DNA from: a virus
Length of the DNA: 24,852 bases
Reading direction: 5' to 3' (one strand)
Virus record (IMG/VR): IMGVR_UViG_3300043469_000382
Location: 1-24,852 of that record
Position numbers and translations under genes: made by a program. The number at the start of each line of letters is the position of its first letter. The first letter of the stretch is position 1. This document shows, in pieces, positions 5,412-13,445 of the stretch. The notes under the pieces were generated by a model. The model had not been told where the DNA came from. It did not search any database and saw nothing but the letters and a program-made list of their open reading frames with translations.

Positions 5412-5743
5412 CGCCATTTGCCGCTCCGGAGGAGCAGGCCGATGACGCCGTAGTTTGCGAGATCGGACCAGGAATCGACGATAGGTTCGTTCGATGCGGC
5501 AGGTTCGCCCTTCATCTCCTTGGTGAGGAGATTCCGGATGCGACTGACCTTGTCCTGGGTGCGGACCATGACACCCAACTCGCCGTTCAGACTGATGTTG
5601 CTGCTTCCGTAGTCCCGCTGCTTATGATCCATAAGCAAGGCGAGGGGAAGAATGGCGCGGAGGTATTCGCGTCCCATTTCAGTCTGTAGGCCGAGATCAG
5701 CGTGGAGCTTATCGGCCAGGGCGTCGGTATCAATGTTGGGCAT
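5408..5743 (-). CDS. DUF1599-like protein (nucleotide-modification-associated domain type)
   Basis: This 111-aa helical protein has the family signature: KQRDYGSSNIS, then GVMVRTQDKVSRIRNLL, then NEPIVDSWSDLANYGVIGLL. DUF1599 proteins are common in phages, are linked to nucleotide or DNA-base modification gene sets, and resemble all-helical NTP-pyrophosphatase folds. The substrate is not known. The Asp/Glu residues in the last segment (EPIVDSWSDLAN) would be candidate metal ligands. Start choice: ATG at 5743 has GGGAGGA upstream, one of the few clear ribosome-binding sites in the window. An ATG at 5767 would add eight residues but would place that site inside the coding sequence and has none of its own. 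It follows the giant virion gene by about 45 bases. Confidence 0.75.
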   Translation of the reverse strand: MPNIDTDALADKLHADLGLQTEMGREYLRAILPLALLMDHKQRDYGSSNISLNGELGVMVRTQDKVSRIRNLLTKEMKGEPAASNEPIVDSWSDLANYGVIGLLLRSGKWR

Positions 5744-5789
5744 TGCGAGATCATCCTCCCACAACACCCAACATTCGTCAACTGATTCG

Positions 5790-8700
5790 TTACTTCTTGG
5801 GTTTTTCTACGCCAGTCAGACCCTCCAGGATGGCGTCGCTGAAGTCCCGGTCGCGCATGAGGTAGTTAGCCCCAGCACCTAGCACAGGATTAACCGCAGA
5901 AGCACCACCAACAACGACAGGATTAAGACCAGTACGCTGTACCGACTTCAAAGCGTTGTAGTTAGCGCGGTCGGAGTCTCCGCCCTTTTCGAGGGCAGTT
6001 CCGGCAGCGACAAGGGCTTTGCCAGCCGCTTCGGGAATCGGCCCCATCGGCAATTGCTTGCGAACCAAGATGCGTGACAGGTATTCAAACTTCTTGCCGA
6101 ACATACCGGCGTAAGAAGCGGCGTCCAAGACTTGGATTTCCGGATCTTTTTCCATCCATTCGTCTCCGGAGTCGGATGGGAAGATGGAAGCCACAAGCAT
6201 CTTCGTAGCCATAGATGCGATGACGGTCATCGAACCGCCAGCGACAAGAGGCATCAAGTACCTCACGCGGTCGAGAGCGGTAATCTGTTCGGCAGGAGTA
6301 GAGCGTTTGAAAGCACCAAGCGCGCTGTCGTACATACGATCCTTCACCAACTGTGAGTAGGCGTAGGAGTAGTTCATCAACTGCATCAGCATCTTGCCCC
6401 AGATGCTGTCAGAGCCTTCGGTCTTCATCGACGCATCGGTGCTGATTGCAAGGCCGGTGCTAGTACGCTGAAGCGCCTGGCGATACATGGCAGCCTCTCG
6501 GCTGTTGCCCATAACCGCAGCTTCATAGTCGGCATCGTTCATTCCTTGCAGGGATGCGACGAAAGCAGCGAAAGCGGCGTGATCTGCGTCAGCGACGCCG
6601 ATTTCCCTCATCATCGCGCGAGCCGAAGTCTCTCCGGATTCGCTGACACCTGGGATCATGCTGAAAACTTTCTGCAACGGCGAGTTTCCGTTGAAAGTGC
6701 GGGCTACGTTGAGAAGATGTCCTCTGGCGATAGCCATCGAGGTGATGACTTTCGCACGTTCAGACTGCTCCATTAGGTTTGCCTTCAGCACTCGCTGGGT
6801 GAGCCACTTTGCCAGAGGGCTTCCCTCTTCTTCCATGTCGGCATTGAAGTCCCAATGGCTGTCCTGGGCGATGCGATCAAGTTCGACGTGGGTAAGGCCA
6901 AGAGTCTCGGCTAGCGCGGTATCCATAGACCTGGCGAATTCTTTTCGGTTCTTGTAGTGCTTACGGACAAGGTTTGAATCATTAACAGAACGACCAAGTT
7001 CCTTGATGAAGTTGCCCCAGGTACGAACCACGGCCTCAAGCGCGAGCTTGGGGCTTCCGGTACGGATGCCGTACGACACAGGTTCAAGGAAGAGGTTGTT
7101 GATATAGCTCAACCCAAGGTATCCGGATACGACGACGAAGTTAGCCCAGTCCATGAACTTGGCTTCAAAGCCTTCAAGCTTGTTGGCGGTAACATCGAGC
7201 GACTGGCGAATTAGCTTCTCGATATGCTTACGCTCCGCATCCGTGACTCCGTCCTTGGCTAGTTGAACCACCATTTCGCCAAGTTTATTTCCATTCTCAC
7301 CGAACACGCGGGCAAGCTCTGCTTTCTTTACGGCGGAATGGACGTAGCGGATGACGGTCTTGTCGATGTCGTCATCCTGGAATTCGTCGGCAAGGGCTGC
7401 TTCTTCTGCCGTGAACATCCGAGGGTCTGCATGATCTGGTGCTTTGGCAGACTTGTCGCTGGAGTCATTAAGGGTAATTTCGTCGATGCGTCCGTTCTGC
7501 GCGCGCCATGCCCAGTTCTCCGCCATCTTCTGGTAGTGAGCGTCGTCCTTTGCGTCATGCTCCGCCTGTAGCGCGGCAATCTTTTCGTCAGCGTTGTCTC
7601 TGGCGTCCTGCTGATATTCGGCATCCGGCTTGACTCGGCGGCCGGCCTTCTGGTCTTGGGCTTTCTTCCGGGCAGCCTCGGCGTCAACTCCTGCATTGAT
7701 TGCGTCGATAGCCTCATTCAGAAGTCGAAGGTCGCGCTTCTGGTACATCTCCTTGGCGACTTCATAGAAACGCTGGATGTTCTCCTGGATCTTCTTGTTA
7801 GACCAGATGCGAGGGAAGTATCCTTCGCCGGCGTCGCCGATATCGATCCCGGCTTTACGCTGATACTCAAGAAGTTCCTTCATCATCTGTCGGAATTCAA
7901 GTACAGCTTTGCCCATCTCTCCAGGGGGCAGAGGTTCAAGGCCGATGACAGCACGACGGAATTGCTTATCCCAAGCCTTACGCTGGGCTTCGTTCATCTT
8001 CGCGAATTCCGTGGCGAAGCGGTTTAGGATGTTGGAATACTTGTTGGCGAACTGGGTGCGGATCTGCTTGATGCGCTGCGGAATCGAATTCCGTACGGCT
8101 TCCGTGACAGGCTTTCCGTCCGGACCGATGGTCGTTACTTCGGCGTCAGCATTCGGGCCGGAGCGGGTGAAGATAAGGTTAGCAATCTTCCGCATCGTGG
8201 CGGAATTAGGATACTTGTCGGAGTATTCCCACAACTTATCTGCGCGGCTGTCCAGGAAGTGCTTGGCGATGGCGGCCGGAGTCTTGGCGATAGCCTTGGC
8301 AAGCTGCCACACCTGCTTCATGTCGTACTTGCTCATCTTCCCAGCCATGCTCTTCGCCCACGAACCGAACTTCATGCCAGTCTTGACGATCAACTTGGAG
8401 ATGCGGTACGCCCAGGCGGAAAGCTGCTGCGGGCTGATTGAATTGGCGCGGTAGTTAGGCTTGTCGTCCGGACCAAGGACATCGGTTTCCCAGGCGTCCA
8501 ATGCCTTCTTCACACGCTCCGCAAGACCGGCAGGGTCGCCATTCTTTGCCTCTTCAAGGGCTGCTCGTACCTTCTTTTGCTGCGGAGACTCTACGTCTCC
8601 ACGGAGATCTTCTCCGACAAAACGCTTTGAGAGAGGAACCACATTGCCTTCATCGTCTTTTACGACCTGGTCGGCACTCTTGATGTCTGCGTTGTTTCCG

Positions 8701-11700
8701 ACGTAGTAAATCTTTTCACCGTTTTCCAGGTTAACGACAACAGGAGAATTCGGTGTAGCCCTTACTCCGAACAAATCAGAAGCCATCTTTTCTCTCGTCG
8801 TGTTAATTTCACGAGGGTTTCCAGACAAGCGAAGGAACACGGCCTTAACCTCCGGCTTACCTCCGACAAAGTCTTCCTTTGCAAGTGCTTCAAGTTTGGA
8901 GGCCTGCTCCGGATATCCAGCCTTTCGCAGTTCAGAAGCGTAATCTTCAAGAGAGTCTACGGCAGACTGGAGGCTGTCCACGGCATTTGTATCGAACCTA
9001 ATGTCGCCTACGTTGGTAGAATCATACACCATACCAGGTGCGTCTTCAGGGATGGTTGCGAATATTTCGTTAGCCTTTGCGACCAAGTCTGAAATAGACC
9101 TTCCTTCATCACCCATAGTCTCGGAGTATTCCTGCGCCGCTTCCTTATTCGTGGTGAAAGAAGGTGCGCCGCGAGAAACGCCGGCATTAGACCCAGTCCG
9201 ATTTGGGTCAAACTTATTGAATCCGCCTGTAGGCGTTCCGTGGTAAACAGGGCCGATGGTGAAACCTTGTTCTGCCGCAGCAGCCTTCAGTTCTTCATCC
9301 GTAGGCGTTTTTTCCGCCGTGGCTTCTACGTCGATCACAACTTTTCGGACATCACCGACCTGCTCTTGGTTTGTGTCGTCAGTTTCTTCCGTTGCTTCAA
9401 CGTCGATGACGCTGTCTTTTGCCTTTTTCTCCGCCAGTCTTGCGGCTTCAACTTCCGAATCGTATTTCTTTCGGTTTCTTTCCGCGTAATATTTCTGCAT
9501 GTAGTCCGTAGCCATCCACTTGTAGGCTTTGTTAAGTACGCTTCCAGGTGGGTATGCCTTCGCCGCTTCCTCGTAAATCTTTTCTGCGGCCTGGTATTCT
9601 TCCATCGTCTTTGGTTCTGGCTTTCCTTCCATTCCGATAGGCTTCGGAGCGTTACGAGCTTTAGTTTCCTCTTCGGCGTACGGATCGTAGAGGGGCTTGG
9701 ATTCCCTCCAGTCATCTCCCTTCCTGCTTCTATCCCAGATCTTTCCATTAGGCGAGATATGGCCGACAATCTTTCCGTTCTGATCGACGACTACAGGTCC
9801 GGTTCCTTTGTTTACCTTGCTGGCAAAATCCTTTGCCGCCTCGGTGCGACCAACGTTAACGCTCAATCCTAGACCCTGGACGCCAGATGCGAACTGTTGC
9901 CATTTTTCAGACGCCTCTTCAAGCGAACCTACCGGGAAACTTTCACCATCGATCCTGATGTAAAGTTGGGGCTTGAGCTGAATTGGGTTGATCTTGGGAG
10001 CAGGCTTGCCCTCAAGTTCGGCAAGTTTCAGCTTCAGCTTATCAGCCTGCATCTGCGATCTTTCATCTCCAAACTCTTCAAGGTTCTTGATTCGTTCGCG
10101 CAGCTTTTCAGCCTTCTTGTTTGCAGGCTGAACCTCGCTTTCCTTTGAAGCCTTGGCTTTGAGGTTCTTGTCCCTGGCCATCTTCATTGCTTCCTTGATG
10201 AACGGACGAACTTTCTCGCCGAATTCCTCGACCAGTCTAGCCGTGATGACTCCGACGTTCTTCACGCCTCTTGCGGACATATACGCAATCTTCGTGGCAA
10301 GCGCCAGAAGGACATCAGGTCCGGGTGAGTTTGCCCTGGTAACGTCGAAGATGGATTGTCCGTCTTTCAGTCCAAGCGTTCTGTTAGCCCAAGACTCAAG
10401 TTTTGAAATCTGTCCTTCATCCAACATCGCAACGTCGTTGGAGATGGCCGGATCTACTTCGACCGAAGCGGAGGGGCTTGGGTCGTAGTCGTACTGCTCA
10501 TCCGCTGCCATCGGGTCGATAGGCGCGACGTTCGGATCTACCGGGGTGTTAGGTTTTGAGGCCGGCTGACCGGATAGGATGCGTTCAATCTTCTCCTTGT
10601 TCTGGGCGATGCGGTCATCTAGGTTCTTGGTCTTTCGACCTTCCTTGATGGCCTTCTCGCGCGCCTTCTGGTCGTTGATGACCTTGTTGTGCAGTTGGCG
10701 GACGTCCTGCTTGAGGTTGCGGTTGAGGGCGTCGAAGCGGCGGTCGTTGCGAGGATCTGCGGCGACAGGCGTACCAGACGGCTGGACCGGCGGGGTAGGC
10801 GCGCCGGACTTCTCCTTGCCCTTGATGGCTTCCAGTCCTTGGCGAAGACCTTCGACGATAGAAGGACGCTTCGGCTTTGCCTCTGGAGCGGGGGTAGCAG
10901 GGGCGGGAGTGGTAGGAGCAGGGGTAGGGGCAGGAGCGGGCGTAGCGTCAGCCGTAGGGGCTGGAGCAGGGGTAGGAGCAGGTGCAGGGGTTGCCTGCGG
11001 AGCGGGAGTGGGGGCAGGGGTTGCGTCAGCCTGGGGTGCAGGAGCAGGGGCTGCTTGTGCGGTAGGTGCAGGCGTAGTCTGCGGGGCAGGGGCGGCTTGA
11101 GGAGCAGGAGTAGGCTGGGCGGCCGGAGCGGGAGTAGACTGGGCGGCTGGAGCCTGGTCGCCGAGAAGCTGGGCGATGTTGGCTTTGATCTTCTCAATCT
11201 GCTTCTCCTTCTTTTCCGTCTTGTAGTTCTTCGCCTTCATATCGGCCAAGACCTGCTGTTGTTCTAGGAGGAACTGGTAGGCGCGGCGAAGTTTGCTCTT
11301 CGTCTCACGATCTAGGTCGTCGAAGCGAGCGTCGTCGCGAGGATTGCCTCCGTCGTAGGCAGGGGCAGGGGTGGCTGCCGGTGCAGGGGTGGCTGCCGGG
11401 GGTGGCGTAGGACCAGGAGGGACAGGGGTAGGCGAGGGAGCAGGGGCAGGAGCGGGGGTAGACTGGGCGGCAGGAGCAGGAGCGGCGGCGGGGGTGGGCG
11501 TCGGCGCAGGGGCAGGTGGCTTGGCAGCAGCAGCAGCTTCGGCATTAATGATATCTACCGCACTAGGTCCGGCAGGACCGGCCTTGGCCGCTTCGATCTG
11601 CGCGGTGATGTCAGCAATCTGTGTAGTGGCGGCGGTGTAAGCTTCGCTTGCCGCTTTGTTGGCTGCCGAAGCAGCAGCGACCGCTGAATAATTAGCCTGG

Positions 11701-13445
11701 TTTTCGGGATTGTCCTTCAATGCCGCTTCGGCAACTTCAAGGTCAAACGCCGCTTTTGCGACGTCAGATTCCGCTTTAGATTGAGCTTCCTTTGCCGCAT
11801 CCAGTTGTTGCTCTAGCGCGGTCGTATCGACTGCCGGTGCGGCAGCAGGGGCAGGGGCAGGGGTTGCGTTTGTAGCGGTTGCTGGGGCGGCCGGAGCAGG
11901 GGTGGGAGTCGCAGGAGCAGGCGCGGGGGTAGCCGGAGCGGGGGCAGGAGGAACGACTTCGCCGGCGATAGGAGCAGCAGGAGCGGCAGGCGTAGGGGCT
12001 GGAGCGGTCGCCGCAGGAGCTGGCGTAGGGGCGGTAGGAGCAGGAGTCGGAGCTGCCTGTGCGGCAGGGGCTGCCGGAGCGGGTTGTCCGCGAACCGCCT
12101 GGTATCCTTTCTTCAGAGCGGTTCCGCCAGCCTTCATCGTAACGTCGCTTGCGCCGCCGGCCAAGCCGCCGCCGACAGCAGAGAATCCGACCTGCGTTCC
12201 GCTGAATTCTTTTCCAGACCCAGCGGCGATATCAGCGGCTTGCGACGCTGCGCTTACGACGGCTTCTTCAGCACCTTCCTTCAACGCTTCGACGGCAATA
12301 GGAACGCCATGCTTGAGGATGAATTGCACCCCCTTGTTCTTGCCAACAGCACGAACCGAACCACTTCCAGGGATGAGGCTGAATCCACCAGTTACAGCAC
12401 CTTCGGCGGCTGCGGCCGCAAGAGCGGTACGATCAGCAAGCGAAAGGGCTTCACGGAAAGCTTTGGGATCCTTGTTGCGAAGCGCGATGACGGCATCTTC
12501 GTCGTTGGCATCAACGCCCTGGGCTTGAAGCCATTCCTTGAAATTCTGCGCCTTGTTTCCGACGTAAGCATCTCGACCAGCCGTACCACCTTGTACGGCA
12601 GCAGTACCTCCATAAACCAAAGGACCGGCTGTTCCTCCAGAAAGATAGGTGATTCCGGCTTTTCCAATATCAATAAGTCCAGACTTCAGACTAGGCCAGG
12701 CAGACTCAAGACCCATGTTGATGCCGACTTCAGCCGCGTTAGTTCCAAAGTCTCCCTTTAGGATTTTTGCTCCGGCTACAATGTCTTCATTCTGGGCTGC
12801 CTTTTGAAACGCCTGGTAGTCCGCGCTTCGACCCTCGATGCCGGCCATAGTCTTCTCCATCTCGTCCTTACGCTTCTTGGCCGCGACGATTTGCTCGCGT
12901 ACCGAAGCAAGGTTCTTGTAGGCCGTTTCAAGCAGATCGGCAGAGCGAGGCTTGAGCGGCGCCGGACCTTTACGAGGAGGACGCGGACCGATAAGTCCTC
13001 CATCCTTGGGCGTAAGTCTGGCGATTTCTTGCTGAAGGTCATGCTCTCTTGCGACCAGGTCAAAGAATTCGTTATCAGCAATAGCCGAATCCTTACCATA
13101 CCATCCGGACAGGAGGGAATTCCACGCGCTTTCCCATTGACCGACAGGCTGGGCTTGCGGATCGAGAGACTGGCCGAGCTGACGCACACCACCACCGATG
13201 CCTCGCATCTGCGACTGGGGAAGCACCTGTTGGTTCGGCGTGGCTACCGCGAACGCATCGGCGACCGACGGCGCGGGGACGACCGGAGCAGGCTGCTCTA
13301 CGGCGACGACTGGCTGGGTGACGACAGGCTGCTGGACAACCTGTTCGGGAACGGATGCAGTCTTGTCCTTCTCCCAGAATTTTACTTTTTCTACCGGGGG
13401 CTGATTTGCCTGTACAGGTTTATCCTTGTCCCAGAAATTGCTCAT
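5790..13445 (-). CDS. Giant modular internal virion/ejection protein (T7 gp16 position) with ADP-ribosyltransferase-type domain
   Basis: This 2551-aa protein sits last in the internal-protein series, where T7 has gp16. Layout: two FW(D/E)KDK motifs at 4-9 and 23-28; charged coiled-coil region about 100-230; Gly/Ala-rich, partly hydrophobic region about 240-450; Pro/Ala linker about 451-538; coiled coil about 540-635; linker about 638-695; helical module (RFDDLDRE) about 697-763; linker about 763-856; second copy of that module (RFDALNRN) about 893-959; charged regions; ADP-ribosyltransferase-type domain about 1395-1610; then a long helical C-terminal part with GEGYFPRIW (W1881) and hydrophobic segments about 2096-2125 and 2396-2422. 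I find no lytic transglycosylase motif like that of T7 gp16. It is likely packaged in the head and ejected into the host. The start overlaps the preceding stop codon (TAATG). Confidence 0.85.
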   Translation of the reverse strand: MSNFWDKDKPVQANQPPVEKVKFWEKDKTASVPEQVVQQPVVTQPVVAVEQPAPVVPAPSVADAFAVATPNQQVLPQSQMRGIGGGVRQLGQSLDPQAQPVGQWESAWNSLLSGWYGKDSAIADNEFFDLVAREHDLQQEIARLTPKDGGLIGPRPPRKGPAPLKPRSADLLETAYKNLASVREQIVAAKKRKDEMEKTMAGIEGRSADYQAFQKAAQNEDIVAGAKILKGDFGTNAAEVGINMGLESAWPSLKSGLIDIGKAGITYLSGGTAGPLVYGGTAAVQGGTAGRDAYVGNKAQNFKEWLQAQGVDANDEDAVIALRNKDPKAFREALSLADRTALAAAAAEGAVTGGFSLIPGSGSVRAVGKNKGVQFILKHGVPIAVEALKEGAEEAVVSAASQAADIAAGSGKEFSGTQVGFSAVGGGLAGGASDVTMKAGGTALKKGYQAVRGQPAPAAPAAQAAPTPAPTAPTPAPAATAPAPTPAAPAAPIAGEVVPPAPAPATPAPAPATPTPAPAAPATATNATPAPAPAAAPAVDTTALEQQLDAAKEAQSKAESDVAKAAFDLEVAEAALKDNPENQANYSAVAAASAANKAASEAYTAATTQIADITAQIEAAKAGPAGPSAVDIINAEAAAAAKPPAPAPTPTPAAAPAPAAQSTPAPAPAPSPTPVPPGPTPPPAATPAPAATPAPAYDGGNPRDDARFDDLDRETKSKLRRAYQFLLEQQQVLADMKAKNYKTEKKEKQIEKIKANIAQLLGDQAPAAQSTPAPAAQPTPAPQAAPAPQTTPAPTAQAAPAPAPQADATPAPTPAPQATPAPAPTPAPAPTADATPAPAPTPAPTTPAPATPAPEAKPKRPSIVEGLRQGLEAIKGKEKSGAPTPPVQPSGTPVAADPRNDRRFDALNRNLKQDVRQLHNKVINDQKAREKAIKEGRKTKNLDDRIAQNKEKIERILSGQPASKPNTPVDPNVAPIDPMAADEQYDYDPSPSASVEVDPAISNDVAMLDEGQISKLESWANRTLGLKDGQSIFDVTRANSPGPDVLLALATKIAYMSARGVKNVGVITARLVEEFGEKVRPFIKEAMKMARDKNLKAKASKESEVQPANKKAEKLRERIKNLEEFGDERSQMQADKLKLKLAELEGKPAPKINPIQLKPQLYIRIDGESFPVGSLEEASEKWQQFASGVQGLGLSVNVGRTEAAKDFASKVNKGTGPVVVDQNGKIVGHISPNGKIWDRSRKGDDWRESKPLYDPYAEEETKARNAPKPIGMEGKPEPKTMEEYQAAEKIYEEAAKAYPPGSVLNKAYKWMATDYMQKYYAERNRKKYDSEVEAARLAEKKAKDSVIDVEATEETDDTNQEQVGDVRKVVIDVEATAEKTPTDEELKAAAAEQGFTIGPVYHGTPTGGFNKFDPNRTGSNAGVSRGAPSFTTNKEAAQEYSETMGDEGRSISDLVAKANEIFATIPEDAPGMVYDSTNVGDIRFDTNAVDSLQSAVDSLEDYASELRKAGYPEQASKLEALAKEDFVGGKPEVKAVFLRLSGNPREINTTREKMASDLFGVRATPNSPVVVNLENGEKIYYVGNNADIKSADQVVKDDEGNVVPLSKRFVGEDLRGDVESPQQKKVRAALEEAKNGDPAGLAERVKKALDAWETDVLGPDDKPNYRANSISPQQLSAWAYRISKLIVKTGMKFGSWAKSMAGKMSKYDMKQVWQLAKAIAKTPAAIAKHFLDSRADKLWEYSDKYPNSATMRKIANLIFTRSGPNADAEVTTIGPDGKPVTEAVRNSIPQRIKQIRTQFANKYSNILNRFATEFAKMNEAQRKAWDKQFRRAVIGLEPLPPGEMGKAVLEFRQMMKELLEYQRKAGIDIGDAGEGYFPRIWSNKKIQENIQRFYEVAKEMYQKRDLRLLNEAIDAINAGVDAEAARKKAQDQKAGRRVKPDAEYQQDARDNADEKIAALQAEHDAKDDAHYQKMAENWAWRAQNGRIDEITLNDSSDKSAKAPDHADPRMFTAEEAALADEFQDDDIDKTVIRYVHSAVKKAELARVFGENGNKLGEMVVQLAKDGVTDAERKHIEKLIRQSLDVTANKLEGFEAKFMDWANFVVVSGYLGLSYINNLFLEPVSYGIRTGSPKLALEAVVRTWGNFIKELGRSVNDSNLVRKHYKNRKEFARSMDTALAETLGLTHVELDRIAQDSHWDFNADMEEEGSPLAKWLTQRVLKANLMEQSERAKVITSMAIARGHLLNVARTFNGNSPLQKVFSMIPGVSESGETSARAMMREIGVADADHAAFAAFVASLQGMNDADYEAAVMGNSREAAMYRQALQRTSTGLAISTDASMKTEGSDSIWGKMLMQLMNYSYAYSQLVKDRMYDSALGAFKRSTPAEQITALDRVRYLMPLVAGGSMTVIASMATKMLVASIFPSDSGDEWMEKDPEIQVLDAASYAGMFGKKFEYLSRILVRKQLPMGPIPEAAGKALVAAGTALEKGGDSDRANYNALKSVQRTGLNPVVVGGASAVNPVLGAGANYLMRDRDFSDAILEGLTGVEKPKK
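8617..9262 (-). other. ADP-ribosyltransferase-type (ART-PolyVal-like) domain within the giant virion protein
   Basis: Residues about 1395-1610 carry VYHGTPTGGFNKFDPNRTG (His1402), then GAPSFTTNKEAAQEYSETMG, a strand VKAVFLRLSGNPREI, and finally IKSADQVVKDDEGNVVPLS. The HGT...F..FD, the S-F-T...A..Y segment and the closing IKSAD-V--D--GN-VPLS are hallmarks of ART domains in phage polyvalent and MuF-type proteins. Candidate catalytic residues of an H-Y-E type site are His1402 and the Tyr of QEY; I cannot place the Glu with certainty. Activity is inferred. Confidence 0.72.
10568..10765 (-). repeat. Helical module, copy 2, in the giant virion protein
   Basis: This copy encodes DPRNDRRFDALNRNLKQDVR, a Lys-rich helix and an ending ILSGQ, the partner of the copy at 11155-11355. 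The protein similarity is clear but the DNA has diverged, so the duplication is not recent. Confidence 0.75.
10877..11155 (-). repeat. Pro/Ala-rich low-complexity linker (third)
   Basis: The DNA repeats short GCAGGGGTAGGAGC-type units on the plus strand, encoding APAPTPAP-type sequence on the minus strand. It joins the two helical modules and probably forms an extended flexible chain. Confidence 0.8.
11155..11355 (-). repeat. Helical module, copy 1, in the giant virion protein
   Basis: This copy encodes NPRDDARFDDLDRETKSKLR followed by a Gln/Lys-rich helix and an ending LLGDQ. It aligns with a second copy about 200 residues later: (D/N)PR.D.RFD.L.R..K...R, a conserved Lys-Thr, I...K..I...L.GQ/DQ. 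Pro/Ala linkers flank both. Confidence 0.75.
11360..11530 (-). repeat. Pro/Ala-rich low-complexity linker (second)
   Basis: This linker encodes PTPTPAAAPAPAAQSTPAPA-type sequence between the coiled coil and helical module copy 1, with the same base bias and unit pattern as the other linkers. Confidence 0.8.
11832..12092 (-). repeat. Pro/Ala-rich low-complexity linker (first)
   Basis: About 87 residues of Pro, Ala and Thr separate the N-terminal Gly/Ala-rich region from the coiled coil. A similar shorter tract occurs near the C-terminus of the neighbouring 466-aa protein (about 13560-13670). Confidence 0.8.

Noticed and set aside
5036-5743. DUF1599 and nuclease as one protein through amber read-through or a recoded TAG
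   Set aside because: Two TAG codons one codon apart would have to be read. The other genes are long open frames without in-frame TAG, and the nuclease itself ends in TAG. Recoding is not supported, though a start anomaly remains.
10877-12092. Linker repeats as a CRISPR array or tandem DNA repeat of independent function
   Set aside because: Units are short, irregular and in frame with the protein; there are no equal spacers. The repetition is explained by the Pro/Ala-rich coding sequence.
10579-12528. Long plus-strand frames opposite the Pro/Ala linkers
   Set aside because: Gly/Ala/Val/Arg-rich products arise automatically from the GC-rich repeats of the real minus-strand gene.
5790-13445. 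Lytic transglycosylase domain in the giant protein, as in T7 gp16
   Set aside because: I looked for the E-S-G...G-.-.Q motifs near either end and did not find them.
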